Shown: in pieces, positions 50,495 through 58,952 of the stretch
Position numbering within the stretch: position 1 is the first letter of the stretch
How the letters are laid out: each line of letters starts with the position of its first letter
Assembly (NCBI GenBank): GCA_023411575.1
Contig: JAEYOP010000040.1
Location: 434,001 to 498,000, forward strand
From: Bacillota bacterium
GTDB taxonomy: Bacteria; Bacillota; Clostridia; Acetivibrionales; DTU013
Direction of reading: 5' to 3'
DNA length: 64,000 bases
Translations under genes and position numbers: made by a program
The notes under the pieces: model-generated
Database searches by the model: none
What the model saw: only the letters and a program-made list of their open reading frames with translations
What the model was told of the DNA's origin: nothing

Positions 50495-52029
50495 TCCAAT
50501 CCCCCCCTTTCTTTTTCTCCCAGGACGGCCAGTGTGTCCGCCAGTCCTTCTATGGAATGCTCCCCAGCGACGGCCGCTACTTTCAGCCCTGCATCCCTTG
50601 CCGTTTTCGCCGTCACGGGTCCGATGCATACGATTTTTATCCCGGACAATTTCGGAATGCTTTCCTTTCCGATGGCCTCCAGGAAGCCCGTCACGGTGGA
50701 GGAACTCGTAAAGGTCAGAAAATCGGCTCCGCCTTCTTCAATCGCTTTGAGGATCTCCCCGCCGCCGGTGTTTTCCCGCAGCGTCCTGTAAACGGCAAGG
50801 TCGGTATATTCAATCCCCGCCTTTTGCAAAATGTCCGTCATCTCGCCGCCGGCCGCCTCCGCCCGGGCAAGCAGCACCCGCCCGCCCTTCGGCACCCTTT
50901 CCGCAAGCCCTTTCGCCAGCTCTTCCGCCGTATATTTTTCCGGGACATAGTCCGCCATCAGGCCCATGGCTTCCAGTGCGCCGGCAGTAGCCCCGCCGAC
51001 GGCCGCAAGCCGGACGCCGCAGAGGCTCCGAATATCCAGCCGGAGCTCCCTCCATCTTTCAAAAAAGGCGTTCACACCGTTTACACTGGTGAAAACCAGC
51101 CATTGAAAGCGCTTCATGTCACGCAGTACATTGTCCTGCTCTTCAAAAGAAGCTGTTTTTTCCATTTTTACGGCAGGGAACTCCAAAACCTCCCCGCCCA
51201 GCTCTTCGATCCGTTTGGACAGCTCGCCCGCCTGCTCCCTCGATCGCGTTACGATGACCCTTTTTCCTGCTAGCTTTCCATAGGGAAACCAGCCGATTTT
51301 CTCCCTGAGCTCCGCCACCTTGCCGATGACCGTCACTGCGGGAGAAACGATTTGCGCTTCCGACACCTTCATCGCAATATCCTCCAAAGTGCCGGTTACA
51401 GCCCGCTGTCCTGCCGTCGTCCCCTTTTCAATTACAGCCGCGGGGGTCTTCCCGTCCTTGCCGGCTTCCCGGAGCCTGCCCGTGATCTCGGGCAGGTTTT
51501 TCACCCCCATTAAGAAAACCAGCGTGCCTTCGGTTTTCGCCAGCACTTCGTACTCTATGGCGCTGGCGTCCTTCCCCGGCCTTTCATGTCCGGTTATAAT
51601 ATGAAGGGAGGAACAGAACTCCCTGTGGGTCACCGGTATGCCGGCATATGCGGGAACCGCTATCGCGGAGGTGATTCCGGGGACGATTTCAAACGGAATC
51701 CCCCTGGCCCGGAGCGCTTCGGCTTCCTCGCCGCCCCTGCCGAAGACAAACGGATCCCCTCCCTTCACTCGTGCAACGGTCCTGCCCTCAAGAGCCTTTT
51801 CAACCAATATTTCATTGATCCTTTCCTGGGGAACCGGATGGGCGTCCGGCTGTTTGCCGACGTATACCAGCTCCGCTGCCGGTCCGGCAAAGCTTAGAAT
51901 CCTGCCGGATACCAGTCGGTCATAGACGATCACATCCGCCTTCCCAATACATTCCACCGCTCTGAGCGTCATCAGCCTGTAATCTCCAGGACCGGCGCCT
52001 ACGATAAATACCTTGCCGCAACAAGCCAA
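50446..52029 (-). CDS. cobA/hemD: Fused uroporphyrinogen-III methyltransferase and uroporphyrinogen-III synthase
   Basis: A 527-aa two-enzyme protein. TTG at 52029 has GGAGG 7 bases upstream. Residues 1-240 are the SUMT (CobA) domain: VFIVGAGPGDYRLMTLRA, VKGGDPFVFGRGGEEAEAL and PGITSAIAVPAYAGIPVTHR. Residues about 245-527 are HemD (GKRVIVTRSREQAGELSKRI; WLVFTSVNGVNAFFERW; FTSSSTVTGFLEAIG). The fusion closes uroporphyrinogen III and then methylates it at C2 and C7 to precorrin-2. It is the branch point to siroheme and B12. The 3' end overlaps the hemB start region. Confidence 0.96.
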   Translation of the reverse strand: MACCGKVFIVGAGPGDYRLMTLRAVECIGKADVIVYDRLVSGRILSFAGPAAELVYVGKQPDAHPVPQERINEILVEKALEGRTVARVKGGDPFVFGRGGEEAEALRARGIPFEIVPGITSAIAVPAYAGIPVTHREFCSSLHIITGHERPGKDASAIEYEVLAKTEGTLVFLMGVKNLPEITGRLREAGKDGKTPAAVIEKGTTAGQRAVTGTLEDIAMKVSEAQIVSPAVTVIGKVAELREKIGWFPYGKLAGKRVIVTRSREQAGELSKRIEELGGEVLEFPAVKMEKTASFEEQDNVLRDMKRFQWLVFTSVNGVNAFFERWRELRLDIRSLCGVRLAAVGGATAGALEAMGLMADYVPEKYTAEELAKGLAERVPKGGRVLLARAEAAGGEMTDILQKAGIEYTDLAVYRTLRENTGGGEILKAIEEGGADFLTFTSSSTVTGFLEAIGKESIPKLSGIKIVCIGPVTAKTARDAGLKVAAVAGEHSIEGLADTLAVLGEKERGGLDWNWQKDQEGLGAVKE

Positions 52030-52053
52030 CTGCAAGCCTCCCTCCATTTCTCC

Positions 52054-52120
52054 GTTCTCCGCCGTTATCGCCCCATCATCTGGTTCTCCGCCGTTATCGT
52101 CCCGCCATCCGGTTCTTCAT
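52054..52120. repeat. 29-bp tandem duplication over the hemC stop codon
   Basis: Units 52054-52082 and 52083-52111 are 25 of 29 identical, with 9 bases of a third (GTTCTTCAT). The second unit holds the last codons and stop of hemC; the first repeats them beyond the stop. Confidence 0.85.
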
Positions 52121-52993
52121 CGTGTCCGCCAGCTTCCTTCCCAATAACAGCGCATCCTCCGCAGGGCCCTCCACATATTCCGTGAACGATTTTGACAGGT
52201 CCTCCGCGGCAAGGAATCCGTACAAGGTCATTTTCCCGCCCGCTATTGCCGCATAAGCACCCAAAGGCGTATTGCAGCCTCCGTTCAGACTTTTCATATA
52301 TTCCCTTTCGGCAGCCACGGCCAGCGCGGTTTCCGGGTCATGGACGCTCCGGAGCAAATAGCCGGCGTCGTCCTCCGCTCTTGCTTCAATGGCAAGAGCT
52401 CCCTGGCCTGCGGCGGGAACAAACCGCTCAACGGCAAAGCATTGCGTACATTTGTCTTCCAGGCCGAGCCTTTTCAAGCCTGCCATTGCTAGGATGATGG
52501 CGTCGTATTCCCCGCTTTCCAGTTTGGCGATCCGGGTGGGCACATTTCCCCTCAGGAGCCTGGTTTCCGCTCCGGGCTTCATTTGCCGGACCAGCGCCTC
52601 CCTTCGCAGGCTGCTGGTGCCGATGACCGCATGGGTGTCCAATTCCTCCAGCTTCCGGCCGTCCCTGGACAGGAGGACATCCCTGGGATCCTCCCTCCTG
52701 GAGATCGCCGCAATCGCCAGCCCCTCCGGCAGCTCCGCCGGCATATCCTTCATGCTGTGGACCGCTAGGTCGATCTTGCCGTCCAGCAGCGCATTCTCCA
52801 GTTCCCTGACAAAAAGCCCCTTTCCGCCCTTGTCGTCCAGCCGTCCGTCCAGGAGCCGGTCGCCCTGGGTCTTGAACTTCACCAGCTCCATTTCCCAATC
52901 GGGATATTTTTTCAGGATCTCTCCGGCCACCAGTTGGCTCTGCACCAATGCCAGGCTGCTTTCCCTCGTGCCGATCCGTATCCGCCTTTTCAT
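52094..52993 (-). CDS. hemC: Hydroxymethylbilane synthase
   Basis: A 299-aa enzyme joining four porphobilinogens. IRIGTRESSLALVQSQLVAG at the N-terminus, VHSMKDMPAELPEG and ATSSLRREA-like IGTSSLRREALVRQ bind the growing chain, and LNGGCNTPLGAYA holds the Cys for the dipyrromethane cofactor. GGAGGGCGG precedes the ATG. The C-terminal end lies in a 29-bp tandem duplication. Confidence 0.97.
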   Translation of the reverse strand: MKRRIRIGTRESSLALVQSQLVAGEILKKYPDWEMELVKFKTQGDRLLDGRLDDKGGKGLFVRELENALLDGKIDLAVHSMKDMPAELPEGLAIAAISRREDPRDVLLSRDGRKLEELDTHAVIGTSSLRREALVRQMKPGAETRLLRGNVPTRIAKLESGEYDAIILAMAGLKRLGLEDKCTQCFAVERFVPAAGQGALAIEARAEDDAGYLLRSVHDPETALAVAAEREYMKSLNGGCNTPLGAYAAIAGGKMTLYGFLAAEDLSKSFTEYVEGPAEDALLLGRKLADTMKNRMAGR

Positions 52994-53014
52994 GTCCTAT
53001 CCGCCCTCCGCCCG

Positions 53015-53596
53015 TCAAAAATCCTCCGTGTCTTCCAGTGCTTCCAGAACGGCCGCGTCGATGATCTTCTTCCTCTTCGCCGCGTCCTCCGTGCTGTCCA
53101 TGGCTTCCCGCCGCTTTTTTTCAACCCTTTCTAGTCCGGCTCCGTCCATCCCGTCCACCATTTTCTCAAGTCTTTTGCGAATCTCCCTGGACAGGGCCGG
53201 ACAGCTCCCGGAGGTGGAAACGCCGATCACGAGCCGGTCCCTTTTGACCACTGCCGGAAACAGGAAACCGCATTCCTCCGGCGCATCCGCGGCATTGACA
53301 AAAATGCCGGCCCGGTTTGCTTCCGCCACCACCTCCCGGTTTACCACGGGATCGTTTGTCGCGGCAATCGCCAGGAACGCCCCTTCCAGGTCCCCCTGCC
53401 CATATTTCCTCCGGCAGACGGCTAGACTGCCCTCTTCGTGCAGCTTTGCCAGTTCCGCGTCCAGCTCTGGGCTGATCACCAGGATTTCCGCTTCAAAGCC
53501 GGCCAGCACGGCGGCTTTTCTGGCGGCCACCCTGCCTCCCCCCACAAGGACGCATTTTCTGCCCTTCAACTCGATAAATAAAGGGAATACCGCCAT
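53015..53596 (-). CDS. Precorrin-2 dehydrogenase (SirC/CysG N-domain)
   Basis: A 193-aa NAD-dependent enzyme turning precorrin-2 into sirohydrochlorin. FPLFIELKGRKCVLVGGGRV, VAARKAAVLAGF and FLAIAATNDPVVNREVV form the Rossmann part; ADAPEECGFLFPAVVKRDRL and STSGSCPALSREIRKRLE follow. The length fits the dehydrogenase without the methyltransferase of CysG, which in this operon is in CobA. Sirohydrochlorin then goes to CbiX. It starts one base after cbiJ ends. Confidence 0.93.
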   Translation of the reverse strand: MAVFPLFIELKGRKCVLVGGGRVAARKAAVLAGFEAEILVISPELDAELAKLHEEGSLAVCRRKYGQGDLEGAFLAIAATNDPVVNREVVAEANRAGIFVNAADAPEECGFLFPAVVKRDRLVIGVSTSGSCPALSREIRKRLEKMVDGMDGAGLERVEKKRREAMDSTEDAAKRKKIIDAAVLEALEDTEDF

Positions 53597-53597
53597 C

Positions 53598-54377
53598 TCA
53601 ACCTCCCTGGGAAAGCCGGGCCTTTATGAAATTCTCCACTTCCCGGACGGTGCCTGCCGTTCTGCCGTAAGCCATTTCCGGTCGCTCCACCAGGATCACG
53701 GGTATGCCGAGCCTGGAAGCCGCCCCGATCTTTTCCTTCGTCCCGCCGGCATCGCCGCTTTCCTTGGTTACTAGCACGGCGGCCCTGCAATATTTAATGA
53801 TTTCCATATTCAACTTCTCGGAAAAAGGCCCCTTCATGGCAATGATGTTGCCCGCGGACAGGCCCGCCCTTTCACATCTTTCCACCATCCTGCTGTCCGG
53901 GAGAACCCTTGCGTAGAGCCTTTCCTTATAATTTTCCACCCGCCCGGCAAATACGCCGATCTGATTGCTCCCGATGGTCAACAGAATATTTCCCTGGATT
54001 TCGTTGGCTTTTTCCGCCGCGGCTTCAAAGCTTTTCACAAGGATTACGCTATCAGCGTCGATTACCGTATTCTGGCGTTCAAACCGCAGATACTCGACGC
54101 CTGTTTCCACACACGCGCGGATTGCGTTGACGGATGCCTCCCGGGCAAAAGGATGAGACGCGTCCACAACGCACAGGATGCCGTTTTCCTCTATGAGGCG
54201 CTTCATCTCCTCCGCGCCGAGCCGGCCCTCGTTTACCCGGACGCCGCCGCCCGCCTCCAGCAGCTCCCTTCCGAAGCCGGTGGTCACCGTGGCCAGTACG
54301 TCGGCGCCGAGCCCGGCCAGGGCCGCCGCAATGTCCCTGGCATCCTTTGTACCTGCCAGTACCATGATCCCGTTCAA
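53598..54377 (-). CDS. cbiJ: Cobalt-precorrin-6A reductase
   Basis: A 259-aa NAD(P)H-dependent reductase. VLAGTKDARDIAAALAGLGA at the N-terminus, VVDASHPFAREASVNAIRAC and VLVTKESGDAGGTKEKIGAA are the CbiJ/CobK blocks. It reduces cobalt-precorrin-6A to 6B. The ATG overlaps the cbiH stop by four bases (ATGA). Confidence 0.94.
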   Translation of the reverse strand: MNGIMVLAGTKDARDIAAALAGLGADVLATVTTGFGRELLEAGGGVRVNEGRLGAEEMKRLIEENGILCVVDASHPFAREASVNAIRACVETGVEYLRFERQNTVIDADSVILVKSFEAAAEKANEIQGNILLTIGSNQIGVFAGRVENYKERLYARVLPDSRMVERCERAGLSAGNIIAMKGPFSEKLNMEIIKYCRAAVLVTKESGDAGGTKEKIGAASRLGIPVILVERPEMAYGRTAGTVREVENFIKARLSQGG

Positions 54378-55117
54378 GCCCTTCCCTCCATCCGGTACCC
54401 CCTCGGGGTGATGATTCTTCCGTTTTCCACGTAGGTTCCGGAATTTCCTATGATGACGACTGTAAACATATCGATCCCGCGGGAAAGCATCTCCGCAAGA
54501 TTGGTAATTTCATGGCTTTCCCCGGTTCTGCCCGCATTGCGCACGATTCCTACCGGTGTCGAGCCTTCCCGGTGGTCGAGAACAATCTCCCTGGCCTTTT
54601 CAATTTGTTCCGTCCTGGTTTTGCTCTTCGGATTATACAGACAGAGGACGAAGTCCCCGGCAGCCGCGTATTCGATCCGCTTATAAATCAGCTCCAGCGG
54701 CGTCAGCCGGTCGCTCAGACTGATAACGGCAAAATCATGCATGATTGGGGCTCCAAGCACCGCAGCAGCCGCGCTTGCCGCCGTTATGCCGGGGATGATC
54801 TCGACGGGTATTCCCGAGCCGGACCGGTTGACGACTTCCAGCATCAACCCGGCCATTCCATAAATGCCGCTGTCCCCGCTGCTGATCAGGGCAGTGTTTT
54901 TGCCCTCCAGGGCCTTTTCCAGAACAAGGCGGCATCTTTCAACCTCCTGGGTCATACCGGAGCCAATGAGCTCCTTGTCCGGAAAATGCTCTTTGATTAG
55001 TTCTATGTACGCGCCGTAGCCGATTATGACGTCCGCTTCCCGGATCGCTTTCTCCGCCCTGGGCGTCATATCCTCCATATTGCCGGGGCCTATTCCTATT
55101 ACGGTTATTTTCGACAT
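54374..55117 (-). CDS. cbiH: Cobalt-precorrin-3B C17-methyltransferase
   Basis: A 247-aa SAM methyltransferase. ITVIGIGPGNMEDMTPRAEK at the N-terminus, ISSGDSGIYGMAGL and PGITAASAAAAVLGAP are typical, as is HDFAVISLSDRLTPLELI for CbiH/CobJ. It methylates C17 with ring contraction in the cobalt-first route. AAAGGAGAG is 12 bases before the ATG. No extra FeS or amidase domain is fused. Confidence 0.94.
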   Translation of the reverse strand: MSKITVIGIGPGNMEDMTPRAEKAIREADVIIGYGAYIELIKEHFPDKELIGSGMTQEVERCRLVLEKALEGKNTALISSGDSGIYGMAGLMLEVVNRSGSGIPVEIIPGITAASAAAAVLGAPIMHDFAVISLSDRLTPLELIYKRIEYAAAGDFVLCLYNPKSKTRTEQIEKAREIVLDHREGSTPVGIVRNAGRTGESHEITNLAEMLSRGIDMFTVVIIGNSGTYVENGRIITPRGYRMEGRA

Positions 55118-55153
55118 GGTTCGGAACTCTCCTTTAGGAATGACTGAATACTA

Positions 55154-56437
55154 TCAGGAATCCTGTTTTATGATTTGGTCATTCCTTAATATGCCTTCTA
55201 TGCATTTAAAATAGGCTCTGATTTCTTCTTTGCTGCCATTTTCCTTGATGCCGTACAGAAATTTGTTCATGATTTTGCCGGCGGCCCCTTCAATGGAGGC
55301 CTTCACCGCTTTCCGATCTTCCTCGCCGGCATTCTTCAGCTTGCCCAGGGCGATGTCCACCGCTTCTTTCACAAGCTCTTCCGCAAATTTTTCAATTTCT
55401 CGGACCACGGGCAGGGCTGATTTGAATTCATACCACCGTTCGAATTCCAGCACAAAGCCGTCCAGCATTTTTTCGGCCCTTTCCGCCTCCTGCAGCCGCC
55501 TGTCGAAATTTTTGCCTGCCTCCCGCTTTAAATGATCTATGCTCATATAGCGGACAAAGGGTATTTCCGCGATGGATTTGTCCATATCACCTGGCATCGC
55601 AAGGTCGATGAAGATTCTTTCCCGGTCCCTCGACAGGGAGGCTTCCAGCCTGTCCCGCGTGATGGTGTAATGGGGGCAGGAGGTTGAACTGATGATGATG
55701 TCGCACCCGTCCATGACGGAATATCTCTGCTCGTACGGAACAATGCAGGCTTCGGGGTATTTCCCCGAAAGGTCGTCCAGTTTTCCGTGGGTCCTGTTTG
55801 TAATGTACAGCCTGCCGATCCCGGCGGACTGAAGGTTTTTTACAACGATGGAGCCGATGGTGCCCGTGCCGATCACCATTGCGGAAAACCGTTCCAGCTC
55901 TCCCCCCAGCAGCTCCGCCACGTTCCGAACGGCCAGCGATCCGATGGAAAGGGAATTCCTGGACAGCTCCGTATGCGTTTTCACTTTTTTGGCGCCTGCG
56001 ACCGCATCCCTCAGGAGGGTATTCAGCACACTCGAGCTGGCGCCGTTGTCCAGGGCGTTCCGGTGGGCCGACTTCACCTGTCCCAGGATCTGGTCCTCCC
56101 CCAGCACCATGGAATCCAGCCCGCACGCCACCTTGAACAGGTGCCTGACCGCGCCGGCGCCTTCAAAGGTATAGAAATACTTCTTCATGAAATAGAGCTC
56201 CAGGCCCTTCATTTCACAAAGGGTATTTTCCAGTCCGGTCACGTCGAAGCCGCCATCCCCGTAATATACGTAAGCCTCCGTCCTGTTACAGGTCGAAAGG
56301 ACCAGGCATTCCAGCACATCGGGCAGTTGAAGGATCCGGTCCATCGCCCGCTTTTGCTCCTCTGCGCCGAAGCACATTTTTTCCCGTATTTCACCGGGCG
56401 CCGTTTTAAAGCTGATTCCGGAAAGGAGGATATTCAT
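55154..56437 (-). CDS. hemA: Glutamyl-tRNA reductase
   Basis: A 427-aa enzyme, first step of the C5 route. LVLSTCNRTEAYVYYG holds the catalytic Cys (about 49). VACGLDSMVLGEDQILGQVK, MVIGTGTIGSIVVKNLQSAG (NADPH site) and DIIISSTSCPHYTITRD follow, with a C-terminal dimer helix. The ATG overlaps the cbiG stop. Having hemA inside the B12 operon ties precursor supply to B12 need. The stop is followed by 36 bases before cbiH. Confidence 0.96.
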   Translation of the reverse strand: MNILLSGISFKTAPGEIREKMCFGAEEQKRAMDRILQLPDVLECLVLSTCNRTEAYVYYGDGGFDVTGLENTLCEMKGLELYFMKKYFYTFEGAGAVRHLFKVACGLDSMVLGEDQILGQVKSAHRNALDNGASSSVLNTLLRDAVAGAKKVKTHTELSRNSLSIGSLAVRNVAELLGGELERFSAMVIGTGTIGSIVVKNLQSAGIGRLYITNRTHGKLDDLSGKYPEACIVPYEQRYSVMDGCDIIISSTSCPHYTITRDRLEASLSRDRERIFIDLAMPGDMDKSIAEIPFVRYMSIDHLKREAGKNFDRRLQEAERAEKMLDGFVLEFERWYEFKSALPVVREIEKFAEELVKEAVDIALGKLKNAGEEDRKAVKASIEGAAGKIMNKFLYGIKENGSKEEIRAYFKCIEGILRNDQIIKQDS

Positions 56438-57486
56438 AGGGCAAAGACCTTCTCCTCCTCCGCCAGCGCAAGGGTGATTCCGTCATACGCCGTCTTCGGG
56501 CAGATTCTTTTAAAATTGCCGCTTGCAAGCGCGGCACAGGATTCCGCCACGTTTCCCACGCCGGTGGTTTTTCTCACAAAATCCGACTGGGGGAATTCCT
56601 GTTCCACCTTCCGGATCTCTTCGGCCGAATAGGTTTTGAAAGGGATGTTCCGGTCCCCGCAATACTCCAGGATCCCTTTTTCCGAAGCCTTCAGGTCGAT
56701 GGACGCCATGCAGCGGACCGAATGGATGCTTTTGTTGTTCCGACGGAGGAACTCCTCCACCGCGTCCTGTATTTCTTCCTTTGTTTTGCCTCTTTTGCAG
56801 CCGATCCCGAGAACCAGATTTTGAGGCCTTATATAGAGCACCTTCTCCCCTTTTACCGGCACCTCCGCGCAATTGGAAACGACCACCACGGGCCTGCCGT
56901 CGTCTCCGCCATACGGCACGACATTATCGGGCAGCACGCCGCTAAGCCCGCAGTCGCAATAGAAGGACACTCTTCCTCCATTGACAAGCTCCGCGCTGAC
57001 CTTCTTCAGCATCTGTATGTTTTCAATTATACAGCCGTTATCCTTCGCAAGCTCGTCAAAGGCAAGCATTCCGTTTATATCCGTGGCGGTGGTGATCACC
57101 GGCAGTCCGCCCAGGATGGCCGCAACCCTTCCCGCCAGCCTGTTGGCTCCGCCTATATGCCCCGACAGCAGACTTATGGCAAACCGGCCCTGTTCGTCCA
57201 CTACCACCACCGCAGGGTCCTTTGTCTTGTCCCGCAGATGGGGGGCAATGCTTCGAACCGCTATCCCGCACGCCATGACAAAAATCAGGGCCTCGTATTC
57301 CAAAAAGATCCGGCCGACAAGGGACATCAAATCCGCCGAAAAGGGATGAACCAGAACGATCCGTCCGTTCAGCACCACCTTGTCCATATATTCATTCTTG
57401 ACGAATATATCCGCATCCAGGACCAGCCCTGCCTTCACCGCAATTTCCATCCCTTTTTGGGTAAGCGCCACCGTTGCAATCTTCAT
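56434..57486 (-). CDS. cbiG: Cobalt-precorrin-5A hydrolase
   Basis: A 350-aa enzyme of the anaerobic route that opens the lactone of cobalt-precorrin-5A and releases acetaldehyde. FVMACGIAVRSIAPHLRDKT, AVVVVDEQGRFAISLLSGHI and GGANRLAGRVAAILGGLPV are the CbiG N-domain, and VLGIGCKRGKTKEEIQDAVE opens the C-domain. Its presence marks the cobalt-early pathway. Confidence 0.95.
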   Translation of the reverse strand: MKIATVALTQKGMEIAVKAGLVLDADIFVKNEYMDKVVLNGRIVLVHPFSADLMSLVGRIFLEYEALIFVMACGIAVRSIAPHLRDKTKDPAVVVVDEQGRFAISLLSGHIGGANRLAGRVAAILGGLPVITTATDINGMLAFDELAKDNGCIIENIQMLKKVSAELVNGGRVSFYCDCGLSGVLPDNVVPYGGDDGRPVVVVSNCAEVPVKGEKVLYIRPQNLVLGIGCKRGKTKEEIQDAVEEFLRRNNKSIHSVRCMASIDLKASEKGILEYCGDRNIPFKTYSAEEIRKVEQEFPQSDFVRKTTGVGNVAESCAALASGNFKRICPKTAYDGITLALAEEEKVFAL

Positions 57487-58235
57487 CCTTCCGCACTCCT
57501 GTATTCATGGGAAAAGCTCCTGTCATAGAGTTTTGACAGCTCATATTCGTCTCCCAGAAAATCTCCGACCACCACCAGGGCGGTCTTTCGTATGCCTTCC
57601 TTTTTCACCTTGCCGGCGATATCGCCAATCGTCCCCCGGATGATTTTCTGCTCCGGCCAGGAGGCCTTGTAAACAACGGCAGCCGGGGTCTCGCCCCCGT
57701 ATCCCGTTTTCAGTGCGGCCGCCAGTTCCTCCAGCATGCCGGCGCTTAAAAAGACAGCCATGGTGGCCTTATGGGCCGCCAGCGCTTCGATTTTTTCCCT
57801 GGCCGGCACCGCTGTCCTGCCCTCCATCCGGGTAAGGATCACGGTCTGGGAGACCCCGGGCAGGGTATATTCCTTTTTCAATGCCGCCGCGGCAGCCAGA
57901 AAGGAACTCACCCCCGGAATGATTTCATATTCGATATTCCGCCTTTCCAGCGCGTCCATTTGCTCCCGGACCGCCCCGAAAACCGACGGGTCCCCGGTAT
58001 GGACCCTGGCGATGCTTTTGCCGGAGGCCGCTCCTTTTTCCATCACGTCCAGCACCTGCTCCAGCGTCATCCCCGCGCTATCAAATACTTCTGCGCCGGG
58101 CTTGCACCCCTTCAGCAGCTCCCGGTTCACCAGCGAGCCGGCATAAATGACGATGTCCGCTTCCTCGATGCATTTTTTGCCCTTGACGGTGATCAGTTCC
58201 GGATCGCCGGGACCCGCTCCTACAAAACGAACCAT
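57483..58235 (-). CDS. cbiF: Cobalt-precorrin-4 C11-methyltransferase
   Basis: A 250-aa SAM methyltransferase. VRFVGAGPGDPELITVKG, IARVHTGDPSVFGAVREQMD and PGVSSFLAAAAALKKEYTLP are CbiF/CobM signatures. It methylates C11. It overlaps cbiG by four bases and starts next to the cbiL stop. Confidence 0.96.
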   Translation of the reverse strand: MVRFVGAGPGDPELITVKGKKCIEEADIVIYAGSLVNRELLKGCKPGAEVFDSAGMTLEQVLDVMEKGAASGKSIARVHTGDPSVFGAVREQMDALERRNIEYEIIPGVSSFLAAAAALKKEYTLPGVSQTVILTRMEGRTAVPAREKIEALAAHKATMAVFLSAGMLEELAAALKTGYGGETPAAVVYKASWPEQKIIRGTIGDIAGKVKKEGIRKTALVVVGDFLGDEYELSKLYDRSFSHEYRSAEG

Positions 58236-58952
58236 TTACCTCACCCCACTTTTCTTGACAAGGACCGTGGAAAAATAACTGATTTTTTCCTCCTTCAACA
58301 GAGGCCAGTCGTATTCGACCCGTTCATCCTCCATGCCGCAGTCGGTCACCAGCACCGATTTGTCCAGAAGTCCCCTGCTTTCAAGGGATGCGGCCAGGGC
58401 GGCAAGGCTCCTGGACGCCTTCATGAATACAATGTTTTCAAAAGAATCCAGCACCGCCTCCAAATGCTCCGACTCATACGCGGAGGGAATCACGGCGATG
58501 GCTTCGCTGTTTTCCCCCAGGCTTATGCCCGCCCTCGCGGCGGAAGCGCAGAAGGAGGTGATCCCGGGGATGATCTCCGTGGCGTATCCCTGGCGCTCCA
58601 GCTCTTTATGGACATGCATGTAGGTGCTGTATACGGTGGGATCTCCAAGGGTAATAAAGGCCACATCGCAGCCTTTATCAAGTCTCTCCCGTATTTGGGC
58701 CGAAGCCAGCTCCCGGCTTTTTGCCAGCACCTCTCCGTCGTGGCTCATGGGGAAAAGGAGTTCCAGGATTTCTTTCCCTCCGCCGACGGCATCCCCGGCG
58801 ATTTCCAACGCCCGGCTCGCCTTTTCGGCCCCCGACTTCGGAACGGCTATTACATCCGCTTCGCCCAGTATTCTCCTGCCCTTGATGGTGATCAATTCCG
58901 GGTCTCCGGGGCCGATGCCGACCCCGTAAAGCTTGCCTGTCATCTCATTCAT
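58236..58952 (-). CDS. cbiL: Cobalt-precorrin-2 C20-methyltransferase
   Basis: A 238-aa SAM methyltransferase. YGVGIGPGDPELITIKGRRI, VAFITLGDPTVYSTYMHVHK and PGITSFCASAARAGISLGEN fit CbiL/CobI. It methylates C20. ATG at 58952 is chosen for GGGAG about 6-7 bases upstream; it lies within the last codons of cbiET. ATG at 58943 is possible. Confidence 0.95.
   Translation of the reverse strand: MNEMTGKLYGVGIGPGDPELITIKGRRILGEADVIAVPKSGAEKASRALEIAGDAVGGGKEILELLFPMSHDGEVLAKSRELASAQIRERLDKGCDVAFITLGDPTVYSTYMHVHKELERQGYATEIIPGITSFCASAARAGISLGENSEAIAVIPSAYESEHLEAVLDSFENIVFMKASRSLAALAASLESRGLLDKSVLVTDCGMEDERVEYDWPLLKEEKISYFSTVLVKKSGVR

Noticed and set aside
50495..50629. Longer hemB start at 50629
   Set aside because: The added 45 residues are basic and non-HemB and come from the overlap with cobA/hemD.
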